Assembly (NCBI GenBank): GCA_024752435.1
Contig: CP103029.1
Location: forward strand, 372,001 to 436,000
Length of the DNA: 64,000 nucleotides
From: Allantophomopsis cytisporea
Lineage: Eukaryota > Ascomycota > Leotiomycetes > Phacidiales > Phacidiaceae
Direction of reading: 5' to 3'
Positions 24,298 to 35,334 of the stretch are shown in pieces. The notes beneath the pieces are model-generated. The model had not been told where the DNA came from and did not search any database. It was given only the letters and a program-made list of their open reading frames with translations. Both the position numbers and the translations under genes were made by a program. The stretch's first letter is position 1. Every line of letters begins with the position of its first letter.

Positions 24298-25596
24298 ATG
24301 GCTCCTACACCTTGCGCATTGTGCAAGACGAATCGCGCTCTTATTATACGACCGAAGAATCACCAAAAGTTGTGCAAGCCTTGTTTCATACAGATTTTCG
24401 AAGATGAGATTCATCATACAATAACAACAACCAATCTATTTTCCCCGGGAGATCGTATCGCAATCGGCGCATCTGGAGGGAAAGATTCGACAGTGCTCGC
24501 ATCCGTCCTGAAGACACTCAACGAAAGATACAATTATGGTCTGGATTTGGTTTTACTCAGTATCGACGAGGGAATCAAAGGATATCGAGATGACTCTTTG
24601 GAAACTGTCAAGCGAAATGCGATTCAATACGAAATGCCTCTGAAGATTGTCGGCTACGATGAACTTTATGGCTGGACCATGGACCAAGTTGTCGAAGCAG
24701 TAGGCAAGAAAGGAAATTGTACATATTGCGGAGTGTTCAGACGACAGGCGTTGGACAGAGGGGCGAAAATGCTCGAAATAAAGCATGTGGTTACCGGGCA
24801 CAACGCCGATGACGTTGCAGAGACAATCCTCATGAATTTACTGCGTGGCGATCTTCCAAGACTGGCAAGGAGTACTAGCATAGTTACTGGTGACGAGTCT
24901 AGCGAAGTCAGAAGGAGTAAGCCACTCAAGTACGCTTACGAGAAGGAAATCGTGCTCTATGCACACCACAAGAAATTAGATTATTTCTCAACTGAATGCA
25001 TATACAGTCCGGAGGCTTTTAGAGGAAGTGCTCGAACTTTGATCAAAAATCTGGAGCGAATCCGACCGAGCGCGATCTTGGATGTGGTTCGAAGTGGCGA
25101 AGACATGGCAAAGCTTGTACCAGAAGGTGTGAGCGGGAAGAAGAACTGCAAGGGGCAGAAAGTACAATTGATTGCTGGTGACGAGGCTGAGGAGGGCGCT
25201 GGGGGTTGTGGTAGTACCAACGGGAGGAGTAGTGGTGGTGAGATGGCTGATATGGAGAAGAAACTTCAAGCAGATGAAGTAGCTGAGGGGCGAGAGACAG
25301 AATATACATCTGCTACACCCACCCCATCCCAAAAGCAAGATACTCCGACCGTCATTAAGGGTATGAACCGGACTGGAAAGAAGGACATGGAGCGCAAGAT
25401 CAATAAGCAGACGCTTGGTACCTGTGAAAGATGTGGCTACATGTCAAGTCAAGCTATTTGCAAAGCCTGTATGCTACTTGAAGGTCTGAATAAGAACAGA
25501 CCAAAGATGGAGATTGAGGTCGGAATTGAAGAGGAAGATGAGTCTTCAACATTACGGAGACGGATGGAAGGGTTGGCCATGACGGCAGCTGGTTAG
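24298..25596 (+). CDS. NCS6: Cytoplasmic tRNA 2-thiolation protein 1 (Ncs6/Ctu1)
   Basis: The ATP-pyrophosphatase subunit that, with Ncs2, puts the 2-thio group on wobble uridine U34 of tRNA-Lys(UUU), -Glu(UUC) and -Gln(UUG), using sulfur carried by Urm1. A single exon of 432 codons. It has an N-terminal zinc ribbon (Cys6/Cys9 and Cys26/Cys29: CALCKTN, CKPCF), a PP-loop [10 protein letters not shown] near residues 57-66, and the conserved [45 protein letters not shown] and [14 protein letters not shown] second Cys pair cluster lies near the C-terminus ([16 protein letters not shown]). Between about 290 and 360 there is a low-complexity insertion, common in fungal orthologues. The start is fixed by the conserved MAPTPCALC. 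Confidence 0.97.
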   Translation: MAPTPCALCKTNRALIIRPKNHQKLCKPCFIQIFEDEIHHTITTTNLFSPGDRIAIGASGGKDSTVLASVLKTLNERYNYGLDLVLLSIDEGIKGYRDDSLETVKRNAIQYEMPLKIVGYDELYGWTMDQVVEAVGKKGNCTYCGVFRRQALDRGAKMLEIKHVVTGHNADDVAETILMNLLRGDLPRLARSTSIVTGDESSEVRRSKPLKYAYEKEIVLYAHHKKLDYFSTECIYSPEAFRGSARTLIKNLERIRPSAILDVVRSGEDMAKLVPEGVSGKKNCKGQKVQLIAGDEAEEGAGGCGSTNGRSSGGEMADMEKKLQADEVAEGRETEYTSATPTPSQKQDTPTVIKGMNRTGKKDMERKINKQTLGTCERCGYMSSQAICKACMLLEGLNKNRPKMEIEVGIEEEDESSTLRRRMEGLAMTAAG

Positions 25597-25809
25597 TATT
25601 ATAGATCATACGAAGTCACTACATAAATGATACCCACGACTATACCCTCTTACCTTTCCGATAAATTCCGTAAGTTCTGTAACCTTGTGACATCAGGTCT
25701 CTGGGCACCTAGACAAGCTATCACCACTTCGAGTGCTTGTGACTTTTGATTTGGTATTCGTGATATGTACAACTATAAAACTCGGTATCCTGTCCTTTGA
25801 GGATTACAC

Positions 25810-26282
25810 TTAGAAAATGCGCTTCTCGAGCTGTCCAAGTTATTAACCAAAGTCCACTGACAAATTGTAAATGGGTAAACTCACTCTCCATGGGTTGTTC
25901 AACTCGAACCCAACTGGGGCCAAAGGATTGTCCGTTTGACCTCTCAACATTCCCGTCAATCTTCTGTCGCGGTCCATCACTACAAGAATTATTAGTGTCT
26001 AGTACATCGTATGAATCGTATCTCTCAAAGGTCATACTTTGCTGTATTAAGCGTTAGTTATTGGTTCTTACGTATCGTGGGGCACATCAACTTACTCTAT
26101 CCCAAGCGTCAATTGAGTGACGAGCTCTCTTTCCACCGTTTTGCATATGTCTGATCTTCGAGAGACCAGCTCCAGTAACACCAAACATCTGCGGTCGATT
26201 AGTAAAGGTCGGGTATTGATTGAGGAGTACCCACGCCGAGCATGATGGCGTATGGAAGGAGGGCTTCAAATGGGACACCCAT
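25810..26282 (-). CDS. Mitochondrial complex I subunit, MWFE/NDUFA1 type, five exons
   Basis: A small accessory subunit of NADH:ubiquinone oxidoreductase in the inner membrane, corresponding to NDUFA1/MWFE and the Neurospora 9.8-kDa subunit. It is 86 residues from five exons: 26235-26282, 26096-26188, 26038-26041 (four bases, CAAA), 25885-25979 and 25810-25830. Introns are 46, 54, 58 and 54 nt, each GT...AG. The assembled protein has MGVPFEALLPYAIMLG, MFGVTGAGLSKIRHMQN, HSIDAWDRQMMDRDRRLTG, LAPVGFELNNPWR and ends LEKRIF, agreeing end to end with my memory of the family. Skipping the four-base exon would put a TGA in frame just after WDR. A single N-terminal membrane segment (about 5-28) acts as the mitochondrial anchor. 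The 3' end converges on NCS6 with 213 bp between them. Confidence 0.9.
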
Positions 26283-26914
26283 AGTGATTGTATATTTTCA
26301 GACTAAAGGTTAAGAGTCAGCTTCTGCTTCGTAACGAGTTTATCAGGGCCAGAGTCCTTACCTGTGAATTGCGTTGTAGATATGACAATTCTCTCGTCGT
26401 CGTTACATCCGGGATGAGGTTAGATTCAGATGCCCGTGGTCACTACGGCCCGCCGTAGCGACCGTGAACGTGAACCACCACTCCCAGCCTTGGTACACAA
26501 CGCGGCTTGTAACACCAAGTTTACCTTATACGAGCTTCAAGAGCGCGTCAGACTTGTTCGTCCAGCAGCTGAGTACGAGTAACTCACATCAGTAACTGTG
26601 TTGGAAACAGATCGCGTCACACGGGCTCCCAAAACGCATTGCGACAGCATCAGAAGGCCAAACTACCTTACCCCAGATATTCATCATAGCTTCGACAGAT
26701 CGGCAGCATACATCTACGCCCTATCACATTATACATCTGCGCCCATCTTCCCGGGCTATTCAACAGTCATACATCCTCTCGATCGGCTTCTCTTGCGCGC
26801 TGATCTGAGAGAGAACACCAACAACTTACCTTCAGGCGCAATCTGCGCAAATAGCCTCTGTGATCGCTAAAACATCCTACACAGCTCCCACGGATGCCCG
26901 CTCCGTTGTAAGCT
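26283..26914. promoter_or_regulatory. Divergent promoter between the complex I subunit and SAS3
   Basis: 632 bp between two divergent starts. It contains the palindromic element at 26438-26463. No coding frame here links to a recognisable protein. Confidence 0.65.
26438..26463. promoter_or_regulatory. 12-bp inverted repeat with CGG-N4-CCG core
   Basis: GGTCACTACGGC (26438-26449), two bases, then GCCGTAGCGACC (26452-26463). The arms match at 11 of 12 positions. The core CGGCCCGCCG fits the inverted CGG-Nx-CCG half-sites bound by fungal Zn2Cys6 regulators. It sits 156 bp from the complex I subunit start and 452 bp from SAS3. Its function is inferred. Confidence 0.6.
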
Positions 26915-29900
26915 ATGGCGGCTGCGACGGTCCTCGAAGCTCAGCTCCAGGGCAGCATGGCAACCTCCGAAGACGATGCCGAGTTTGAAGAGGACGATGA
27001 GATGATCCTTGACAACGAAGACGCATCTGCCGCCAACAATCAACTCCAAAACGGAATACATCAGGTCACTGAGTCGCAGGAGGCTTATGGTACGAATGGG
27101 ATTGAAAATGGCACAGATGATAACCTTGAAGATGAGAATGCCGAGGGCGAGGAGGATGACGAGGTTGATCTAGATGCAGAAAGTGAAGAAGACGATGAAA
27201 TGGATCTAGATATTGAAGCCAATGTTGAAGACGATGCAGATGCAGACGCGGAAGGCGAGGAAGATGATGAGGTGGACATACACGAGAACGCTATAGAGGA
27301 TGATCCCATACAAGATGAGGCTGAAGTCGAAGATGAAGATGCCGAGGGTGTTGGCGCAGTCAAAATCCAGCCAGGCCAGGACGATGAGGATGAGGATGAA
27401 GATGAGGACGCACTTTCTATCGAAGACGATGATGAGAGCTCTGTTAGTGACTTAACAGACAAAGACAGTGAAGCTGAGACAGAGGTCGTCGACGATTGGG
27501 AGGCAGAAGCCGCAGAAGAGGATGATGAGGCTGAGCCCGCGAATCCTAATCGATGCATGTAAGTTAGCTCATTTCTCACATGAAAGTATTGGCTAACGTG
27601 ACACTGCAGATTTTGTCAGCAAGATGAAGAACACGACCCGAGTGAAGATTTCGAAGAATATCTTGCTTGTGCTGTTTGTGGTGACAATGGTAAGTTGATC
27701 GAGCCTATTCGGAAGAAGTTAACAACTAACAATCTGTAGCGCATCGCCAATGTGCAAGGGACGCAAATGCACTAGCTCCTGATGAAGGTATATATCAAAA
27801 TCATTCCATTGAAAGAATCAAATATTAACACAGACAGATGCTGCAAATTGGCGTTGTCCCGGCTGTGTTGGCAATGCGCTCCAACCGGAAGCTGCGATTG
27901 TTGACACCAGTGCATCGCCATCTATTCGAAGGTCTTCGGCACCTAAGCTGGCAAGAGACTTATTACCTTCACAGCGGGGAGCAGTACCTAATTCGCATTC
28001 CGTGTTCAATCAATTGATTGTTCATGATGATCCAATGGATGGCAGCAGACTTTTGCGCAAACGAAAAACATCCTCACCAGAAGCCGCAGCGGAAGGTGGT
28101 ATTATCTCTGCAACCCGGAAAAGACGTAAAGAGCTCTCCGACAGCAAAGATAGTGGTAAAAGTGGGATATCTTCAGACAGTACCATAATTGACCCCAATG
28201 GTGCAACACCAGTCAATGGCGATTCGAACGATATTAGCGATGATAAGACAATCGAAAACGTGGAATCGCGGGCTTCTAGGATTACGAGACCTAAATCAGC
28301 AGCAGAAACGCCAGTCTCAATTCTCAAAAAAGTGAAAGGAACAACGTTGATCATGAGATTTAAAATAGATCCTATGGAGCTAGGTCACGTACTGTCTAAA
28401 GCTCCACAACCCAAGAAAAGTCGTGCACGTTACCATCAGAAGTCGAGAGGGCGCCGTCAGAGCCTGGCAGCTACTTACGTTTCCTCTTCTGGTTCTCAGC
28501 CTTTCTACGCCTTTCTGGACAGAGAGACTGATGAACTTAAATCAAAACCTTATGGTGGTGTACTTGCTGAAGGAGAGGCTGATACGACAAAAAGTATTCC
28601 GCAAACGTTTGATCGAGCGCACTTTGATGAGGGTCGACGAGAGGCAGATGTTGAGCGAGCATTGAAAAGAGCTGAAGCAAACACCATGGAGCCTGTCAAG
28701 AAAGTTCGCAAAATAAGTGGTCCAGCCAGCCAAGTTGAATGTATCAACTTTGGTGGCCAAGAGATCGACACTTGGTATGCCGCTCCATATCCAGAGGAAT
28801 ACAACAAAAATAAGGTATTGTATATCTGCGAATTCTGCTTGAAATACATGAACTCGGATTATGTTGCCAGTCGACACAAAGAGAAATGTCGAGCGACTGA
28901 ACCGCCTGGAGACGAAATCTACCGAGAGAAGTCGGTCGGTGTTTTCGAGGTCGATGGTCGAAAAAACCCCACCTATTGTCAAAATCTTTGCTTACTCGCA
29001 AAGCTGTTTCTTGGTTCAAAGACTCTCTATTATGATGTGGAGCCCTTCCTGTTCTACGTCATGACCGAATACGATGATCAAGGTTGTCATTTCGTTGGAT
29101 ATTTTTCCAAGGAGAAAAGGGCAAGCAGCCAGAACAATGTTTCCTGTATTCTGACATTGCCAATTCACCAACGCAAAGGATACGGAAACCTCCTCATTGA
29201 CTTTTCCTATCTACTTACTCGGGTCGAGAAGAAAACAGGCTCGCCAGAGAAACCATTATCCGACATGGGTCTCGTTTCTTATCGAAACTACTGGCGCCTT
29301 GTACTATGTTATTACTTCCGCAAGCAGAAAGATGATCTCAGCATCTCTAAGATCTCAGAACAAACCGGAATGACCGCAGACGATATTGTCTCTGCTCTAG
29401 AAGGTCTTCGTGCTATTGTCCGTGATCCGGCCACAGGAACTTACGCTCTACGATTGGATTATGAGTTTTTCGAGGAGTACATCTCGAAATGGGAAAAGAA
29501 GAACTACGTTAGTCTCAATCCAAAGAGCCTCGTCTGGACCCCATATGTTATGGGACGCAACAATGCCTCTGCATTCGACCATGCACCGCTCAGTACTGTA
29601 GCGCCACGGGAAGGCGAAGAGGTGACGGAGATTAAACCTGTCTTGATCACCGAGACAACGCTCACCAATGGTGATTCTCACTTTATCACAAACGGTGAGG
29701 CTTCAAATGGAAAGACACTGATTGAAGTTGAGAAAAAAGCGGGAGAAGCGGTAGAATCATCGGGAGAATCTTCTGATGATTCGAAGGAAGATACCAAGAA
29801 GGAGTCCACCGACACCGAATCAGTCTCTCCTGCATCTAGTAGACAGTCCAAACGTGCTCTTTCTGCAGCAAAGACAAATGGCGTTTCATCGACTGCCCCT

Positions 29901-30506
29901 ATACTACCTCCAAAGACCATCGTCCCTCCAATTCCTCCTACTCGCTTCGAGGTATTTCCTCCAGTACCTGGTGTGCGAGCTCGACCCAGTGTCGGGCGTC
30001 CCAGATTAACGCGGCCCACGGGTACACCAGCTTCGGCACGATCACGTAGACCACGTGCTTCAGGAAGTGCACGCCGTCCTAGAGCCACTCCCAGTTCACG
30101 ACGACGTAGTGGGGGAACAGGCAGAGGACCCGGAAGATGGCCCAAAGGAACGAAGAAAAGTGACTTCGGTAACGCGGAGAGTGGACCAGGTCTTCCGCCG
30201 CGGCTTCATAAATCTCGTAGCAGACTTGGTGTTGAGGTTCGACTTGGCAGTGAAGTATCCGAAGATGACGATGACAAATTTGAAGAGGAAGAAGAAGAAG
30301 ACGAAGATGCAATTCTCTACGAAACTCCGGGACCAAAGCGCCGCAAAGCCTCCGTTGTACGTGGAAAGGGAAAGACCATCGCCAAGGGCATGGGAAAGGG
30401 AAAAGGGAAGGGAAAATCTGTTCTTCCGAACAAGGATGATGACGATGAATTAGCAGATATACCTATCATCACAGGGGATGTAGATGCTGAAGGCGAGGAT
30501 GAGTAA
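26915..30506 (+). CDS. SAS3: MYST histone acetyltransferase Sas3 (NuA3 catalytic subunit) with PHD-like finger
   Basis: Acetylates histone H3 (K14/K23) as the catalytic subunit of NuA3. Exons are 26915-27558, 27610-27689, 27740-27787 and 27838-30506 (introns 51, 50, 50 nt), giving 1,146 residues. Residues 1-213 are extremely acidic. Residues about 214-272, spread over all four exons, form a C4HC3 finger: CIFC, CAVCGDNAHRQC, WRCPGC. The MYST domain follows: C2HC finger from Cys588 (YICEFCLKYMNSDYVASRH), acetyl-CoA loop QRKGYG at about 702-707, and the expected catalytic Glu728 in SPEKPLSDMG; the lysine that is autoacetylated in the family is kept in SKTLYYDVEPF. The tail is basic and Pro-rich, then acidic (EEEEEDEDA), ending in KGKGKGK and an acidic patch. 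Esa1 is excluded because there is no chromodomain. The ATG at 26915 is the first in frame; a later start within the acidic region is possible. Confidence 0.93.
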
Positions 30507-32778
30507 GGGAATGAAGATATGAGCTTAACCATTGATCAGGCTCTGTATAATGTAGGCACAATTTCTTGGGAAGCGTCTGAATTGCTAGGCGTCGAGGGTG
30601 TTCATTTTTGTGACGCAGGAGTTCGGGGGCATGGTTGGAGCGATTCGAGGGTTCCAGGCCTGTTGTACTATATACCTCTCTAGCATGGCTTTCTGCTTTG
30701 CTTCATAGCATTGATACCAGTCGTGCGTACTTGGTGGTCTTTGCCGATACAAATCGATTATTTTAATACACACTTCTTATGTGATTTTGAAGTACGCTAG
30801 GTGAGGTGATGGAGGTTCAGTAATTGCTTATTTTTGGTAACCCACTCTTTGAAATATGTATCTCTCAATAGTGCTAGAGCTCTGGAATATTGTTTTGCTC
30901 TAGAGAACTGCAAAAGTCTGCATGATTCTGTTGCCGTGGGCAATTACAGAGCTGCGAGCAGCTGTAGGGCAACGAGCAATTAACTCTATTGCTCTTGATA
31001 ATTGGACGACTCGTAGCGATTACTCTCAGATCCCGTTATGTTGGTCCACAAGGAAGATCCGCATGAGTATTAAATACGAGTAAACTATTTCTGTCATTTC
31101 TTATTCGGCAGGGGTATATCAACCCAGCCAGCCGCCTTAGCTATTCCAGAGTATTCCTTCTTTTGTAGTTACAAGGTCAGCGCTGTGTGTACTGTTATAC
31201 TTCTGTGCGACTTGGTGATCCGACTTGGGAAAGCACTAAAACAAGAACCAAGATTTGCTTCACTGTACTTACCTATACCTTCTCCGAAAAGTCCTCAGAG
31301 AGTAGATACTTCGCGAGTTACATAGCTCTAGATAATTGGTCTTCTGACACAAGTTTATGGCTCCGAGTGGCTACACGACCTTTAGAAAACTGTAGTTCTT
31401 AGCATAACTATATGACTCAATAAACCTTCAGGTCTAGGTAATTGGAAAACTGTTACAAGTTCCTGACGAAGTGAGGTGTGAGAGCAATTATAGTACTAAC
31501 AGTTATATAACATGCCAACTAATCACATCTCCTTCTCCATTTACCATATATAAACAGGTGCAAAGACACAACAGTACGCACCCAGATTGAAAGTGTGTCA
31601 TCTCAGTTTCAATCCCCGAGTACTATGCTATGGCTTCAGCTGTTCTCAGTTTCCACTCGACAGCATTGATGACAAGGACAAATCTCCACCTCGTTTCCCT
31701 TCTGTTGCACGTAGAATTTCCCCAGCTTAGAATTGAAGGTGAAGCAAGGTGGTGGAGTTACTAACAATAACAGAAAAGATTTAGCATTGACTTATTCATA
31801 TCCTCCACAAGTAGTTTCCCACTTCTCAAAAGTATATTCTGAGTCGCGAGCATGTACTTATTTCTCACGTAAGCAAGTCTATATAAATCAAACACACATA
31901 TATGATATACCCTGGACAGAAAGATTGAGTGAATATATAAAACAGACTCTATTGAGGATGCAGTACTCATTGATTCCAGATTTCTGATAACCTTGCGACT
32001 TGCATAAACACATAGCTGCAGATAGCTGTATACAGCTTCCCATCTGCGTGCAAATATCTTGGCCTTACATGTATCCATAGTAAGTACTATCGCTATCAAC
32101 GTCAAGCTCTCAGTGTTCAATGTTTGATGCTTGATATTCGATGCCAATGTTCGATACTAGGCATTTCATACCTGATACTTCGTCGATATCCGATATCCGA
32201 TACTCGATATTCGATATTCGAGCTCAATACTCGATATTTCAAACCCAATACTCAGACCCAAAACCTATCCCTTCCGTTCCCCTACACCTCCATCACAAAG
32301 TTCTCCCACGCACGTAAACCCAAAGTCACCAACAAAACCAAACCAAGCATATAGCCCTTCTCCAAACCCAGTGTCTGTACAATAAACTGCCATGCACTTC
32401 ATCCCCATCATATACCATTAATGAAACCCCTAACCTCTCACTTGATTCTCACCTCTCCAACCATCGAACCCCTACACTCTCACCTACCCCATCCCCAAAC
32501 AAATCCTCCACCACAACCACAATCGGCAAACCTCACTCCAAATCACGCATCACATCAAGTGGGCACCCAACTAGTTGTACACTCATTCATAGAGCGTAGA
32601 TACCCACAGCTATAATACACGCTCTTTTGAAACATACACGGATAATCCACCTACCCACCCACCCACAACTCGCATCCAGCATCCATACCAATCATTTTGA
32701 AGACCCCCCCCCATATCCCACCCCAAACAAATCCACAAATCACAATTCAATAATCCATTTCCATACACTCAAAGACCC
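30507..32778. other. Convergent intergenic region
   Basis: 2.3 kb between the 3' ends of SAS3 (+) and VCX1 (-). No gene is supportable. At 32130-32240 there is an unusual run of degenerate GATATTC/GATACTC units. The segment nearest VCX1 (32400-32760) is C-rich and low in complexity on the plus strand. Confidence 0.55.
32130..32240. repeat. Degenerate CGATATYC/GATACTY repeat tract
   Basis: About ten closely spaced, imperfect copies of a 7-8 base unit (CGATATCCGATATCCGATAC, then TCGATATTCGATATTCG, then CTCGATATTTC). Unit length drifts, so it reads as a decayed minisatellite rather than a designed array. Confidence 0.6.
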
Positions 32779-34249
32779 TTAAAGCCCCACAACGCCCTTA
32801 GCGCTCTGCCAAACAAGCGAACCAACATCCGTGGCGTCGTCAGGGTAGACCAAGAAAGCAAGCGCGATGATAATGTACATTCCAAGCAGCATAGCACCCT
32901 CGAGGTAATTGCTCTTTCCATCACCGATAACGTATGTAACAACGAGAACGCTGAGGAAGAAGACGACGGTCTCGAAGGTCTCGAAGTGAAGGGTCATGGG
33001 CTGATCGATGCACCAACCCAGAATGACGAGGAAGGGTGTGACGAGCAGCGCAATCTGCATAGATGATCCGATGGCGACGCCCATGGCCAGATCCATCTTG
33101 TCCTTGAGGGCGACAACAATGGCGGTGACGTGCTCGGCGGCATTGCCGACGATGGGGAGAAGGATCAGGCCGACGAATGTCTTGGAGATGTGTGCTGTCT
33201 CGACCAGGCTGTCGATTGAGTCGACAAGGTATTCGGCGCAGATAGCGACCATGATGGTGACTACAATGAGTACACCGGCTGCGGCCCATGGGCTCATTTG
33301 CGGTTCCTCCTCCTCGCCGTCTGCGTCATCGGCAGCTGCGTTCTCGGCATCGAAGAGGCTGGCGTGAGTGCGGAGCTGGAAAACGAGGTACATGACGTAT
33401 AGAACAAGCAGGATAATTGCGGTTCCGTGAGACAGGATCAAAATATTGGACTCGGTTTCCTCAGAGGACTTTGCGAGAACTGAGTATAGAGTTGCTGGGA
33501 TGATGAGCGAGGCTGAGGCGACAATCATGAGGGATGACATTGTAGAGGCGACCGTGCTGTTGAAGCTCTGCTCGATACCAGTTGCGGTTCCTGTACGTGT
33601 GTTGTGAATACCGCCCGCGATGAAACAGCAACCCAGGACGAGCAAGATGTTGGAGAGAATAGAACCGAGCATAGAGGATTGCACAATACGGATTTCGCCT
33701 TCTTTGAGGGCGACAATGGAGACCTGTTGGGGTTAGCCTCGTAGATTTGAAGGAGGGTTATTTAGGATATTGGATAGGACATACAATCAGCTCAACAGCA
33801 TTTCCAAATGTAGCGTTCAACAGCCCACCCATCGTCTCACCAAGCTTAACACTGATTTCTTCCGTCGCAAAACTGAGCACAGCAGCGAGGGGGACAATAG
33901 CGAAGAAGTTCAAGATGAAAACAGTAGTTGGGTTCCAGCCGGTAGCACCAGCAACAATTCCAAGCGGGACGAAGATGAGGAGAATGTTGACGTAGTTACT
34001 GAGCAGCGTGATCTTCAAGGCATTGAAGCCGTGGGCCGGCCATTGCACGAACTTGTTCTGGCTGTCCATGCCCGGCGTGTACTTGCGATTGAGGAAGACC
34101 TCAGCGACAGTAGAGCGGCGACGGTCATTGTGGCCATTGGAAAGCAGACCCGTATGCTCGTCGGCGTTGCCGTTGCCCGGCATGTTGGTGGACAGCGACG
34201 ACTTTGCGCGTTTGATATTTTCTCTAAATGCGGGTGTGGCTGTATTCAT
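32779..34249 (-). CDS. VCX1: Vacuolar Ca2+/H+ exchanger (Vcx1/CAX family)
   Basis: Moves cytosolic Ca2+ into the vacuole in exchange for protons. Two exons, 33785-34249 and 32779-33723, with a 61-nt intron (GTATGT...CAACAG), give 469 residues. The frame-restoring join reads GNAVELI-VSIVALKEGEI, which is the first alpha-repeat of the CaCA superfamily (GNAVELIVSI). The second repeat is LPIVGNAAEHVTAIVVALKDKMDLA, with its acidic residue in NAAEH. About eleven hydrophobic segments are present; an acidic loop (DDADGEEEE) separates the two halves as in other CAX proteins. The N-terminus is hydrophilic, as is usual. The ATG at 34249 is the first in frame; the UUG codon just upstream is not a likely start. 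The long pyrimidine-rich upstream region suggests a long 5' UTR. Confidence 0.95.
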
Positions 34250-34861
34250 CAAACAGAGTAAGCGTCAGTCTATAAATCGAGTAATTGCGACTTTGCAATT
34301 CAGATTCCAAGGAGATTCTGATGCGAAAGGACAATGAGGTGAGGTGTGATAAGAAAATGGTATGGATTTGTAGCAGTGTGGAAGCTTTGACCTGTGAGGT
34401 GCAATTGAGGGAAGGGTTCAAGATGAGATTTGATATGACGGCAGAGAGGGGCAGCAATACACAGAGTGAGATCAAAGTTGATTGCAGGGAGAAGGGTTGT
34501 AATTGAAGTTGTCTCCACCGATGATAGAGAAGTGATTGCCAAGAACACGCGGGTGTTGAGTTCCCATGGTTGGAGACCTTAGAAGCGTCGTCTACTCATG
34601 GTGCAGCCTTCTTGGGAAACTTTGATGTTCGATTCCGGAAGTGGAAAAACGTCTTGGTCTAGTAGTGTAACGTGTGCGGGAGGGAAGGGTAGGGGGAGGA
34701 AAAGTGCATCATCATCATCACCGCAAGGATGATCTATGGGGGGGAAGAGGGAAGTTTTCTTGACGGGGGGGGGGAGTATAGTAAGGTAGAAGAATATGTA
34801 GTGTAAGGTTGAGGATTGAAGTGGTAGCAATAATGGAGGGCGACTACTTACACACCATTTT

Positions 34862-34888
34862 TTCTTCTTCTTCTTCTTCTTCTTCTTC
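34862..34888. repeat. (TTC)n microsatellite
   Basis: Nine uninterrupted TTC units, about 610 bp upstream of the VCX1 start on its coding strand side (as GAA). Confidence 0.85.
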
Positions 34889-35286
34889 ACAGCTATGGTG
34901 GAGCTATGCGGAGATGATTAAATGATTTGGATTGAGATGATAGATCTCCTGACAAGACAAGACACGCGGTCTGCAGATGGTAGATGTCGCTGACAGGTTC
35001 GGTGACAAGACGCCAATGAATACTGCGCCTCGGGACTTGATGGATGTGGAATTTGGCAGTCTGGGCAAACAGCACAATGGTCGAGTGAAGAGTAGTAGTG
35101 GAAGGGGAACAAGAATGGTTGAACGGGATGATGCCCGAAAAGGTATATGTATGGTTGGTAGGTAGGTAGGTAGGTACGCGGGAGTTGGGATGCAGAATGG
35201 AACAATATGGGTAGATTGAGGTAGTTTCTTTCAACGGCCAAGTCTCCGGATGTGGAATAGGATGATGTGAGAGAGTGAGGGAGTGA

Positions 35287-35334
35287 GAGGGTAAGAGGGT
35301 AAGAGGGTAAGAGGGTAAGAGGGTAAGAGAGTAA
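35287..35334. repeat. GAGGGTAA tandem repeat, five perfect and one variant copy
   Basis: Five exact copies of GAGGGTAA followed by GAGAGTAA, within a purine-rich tract. It lies in the presumed 5' region of VCX1. Confidence 0.9.

Noticed and set aside
27085..27579. 164-codon poly-Ser minus-strand frame
   Set aside because: Antisense of the acidic GAT/GAA-rich N-terminus of SAS3.
31590..31625. B-box-like GTTTCAATCCC, possible second tRNA
   Set aside because: No matching T-stem or acceptor stem and no D-arm upstream.
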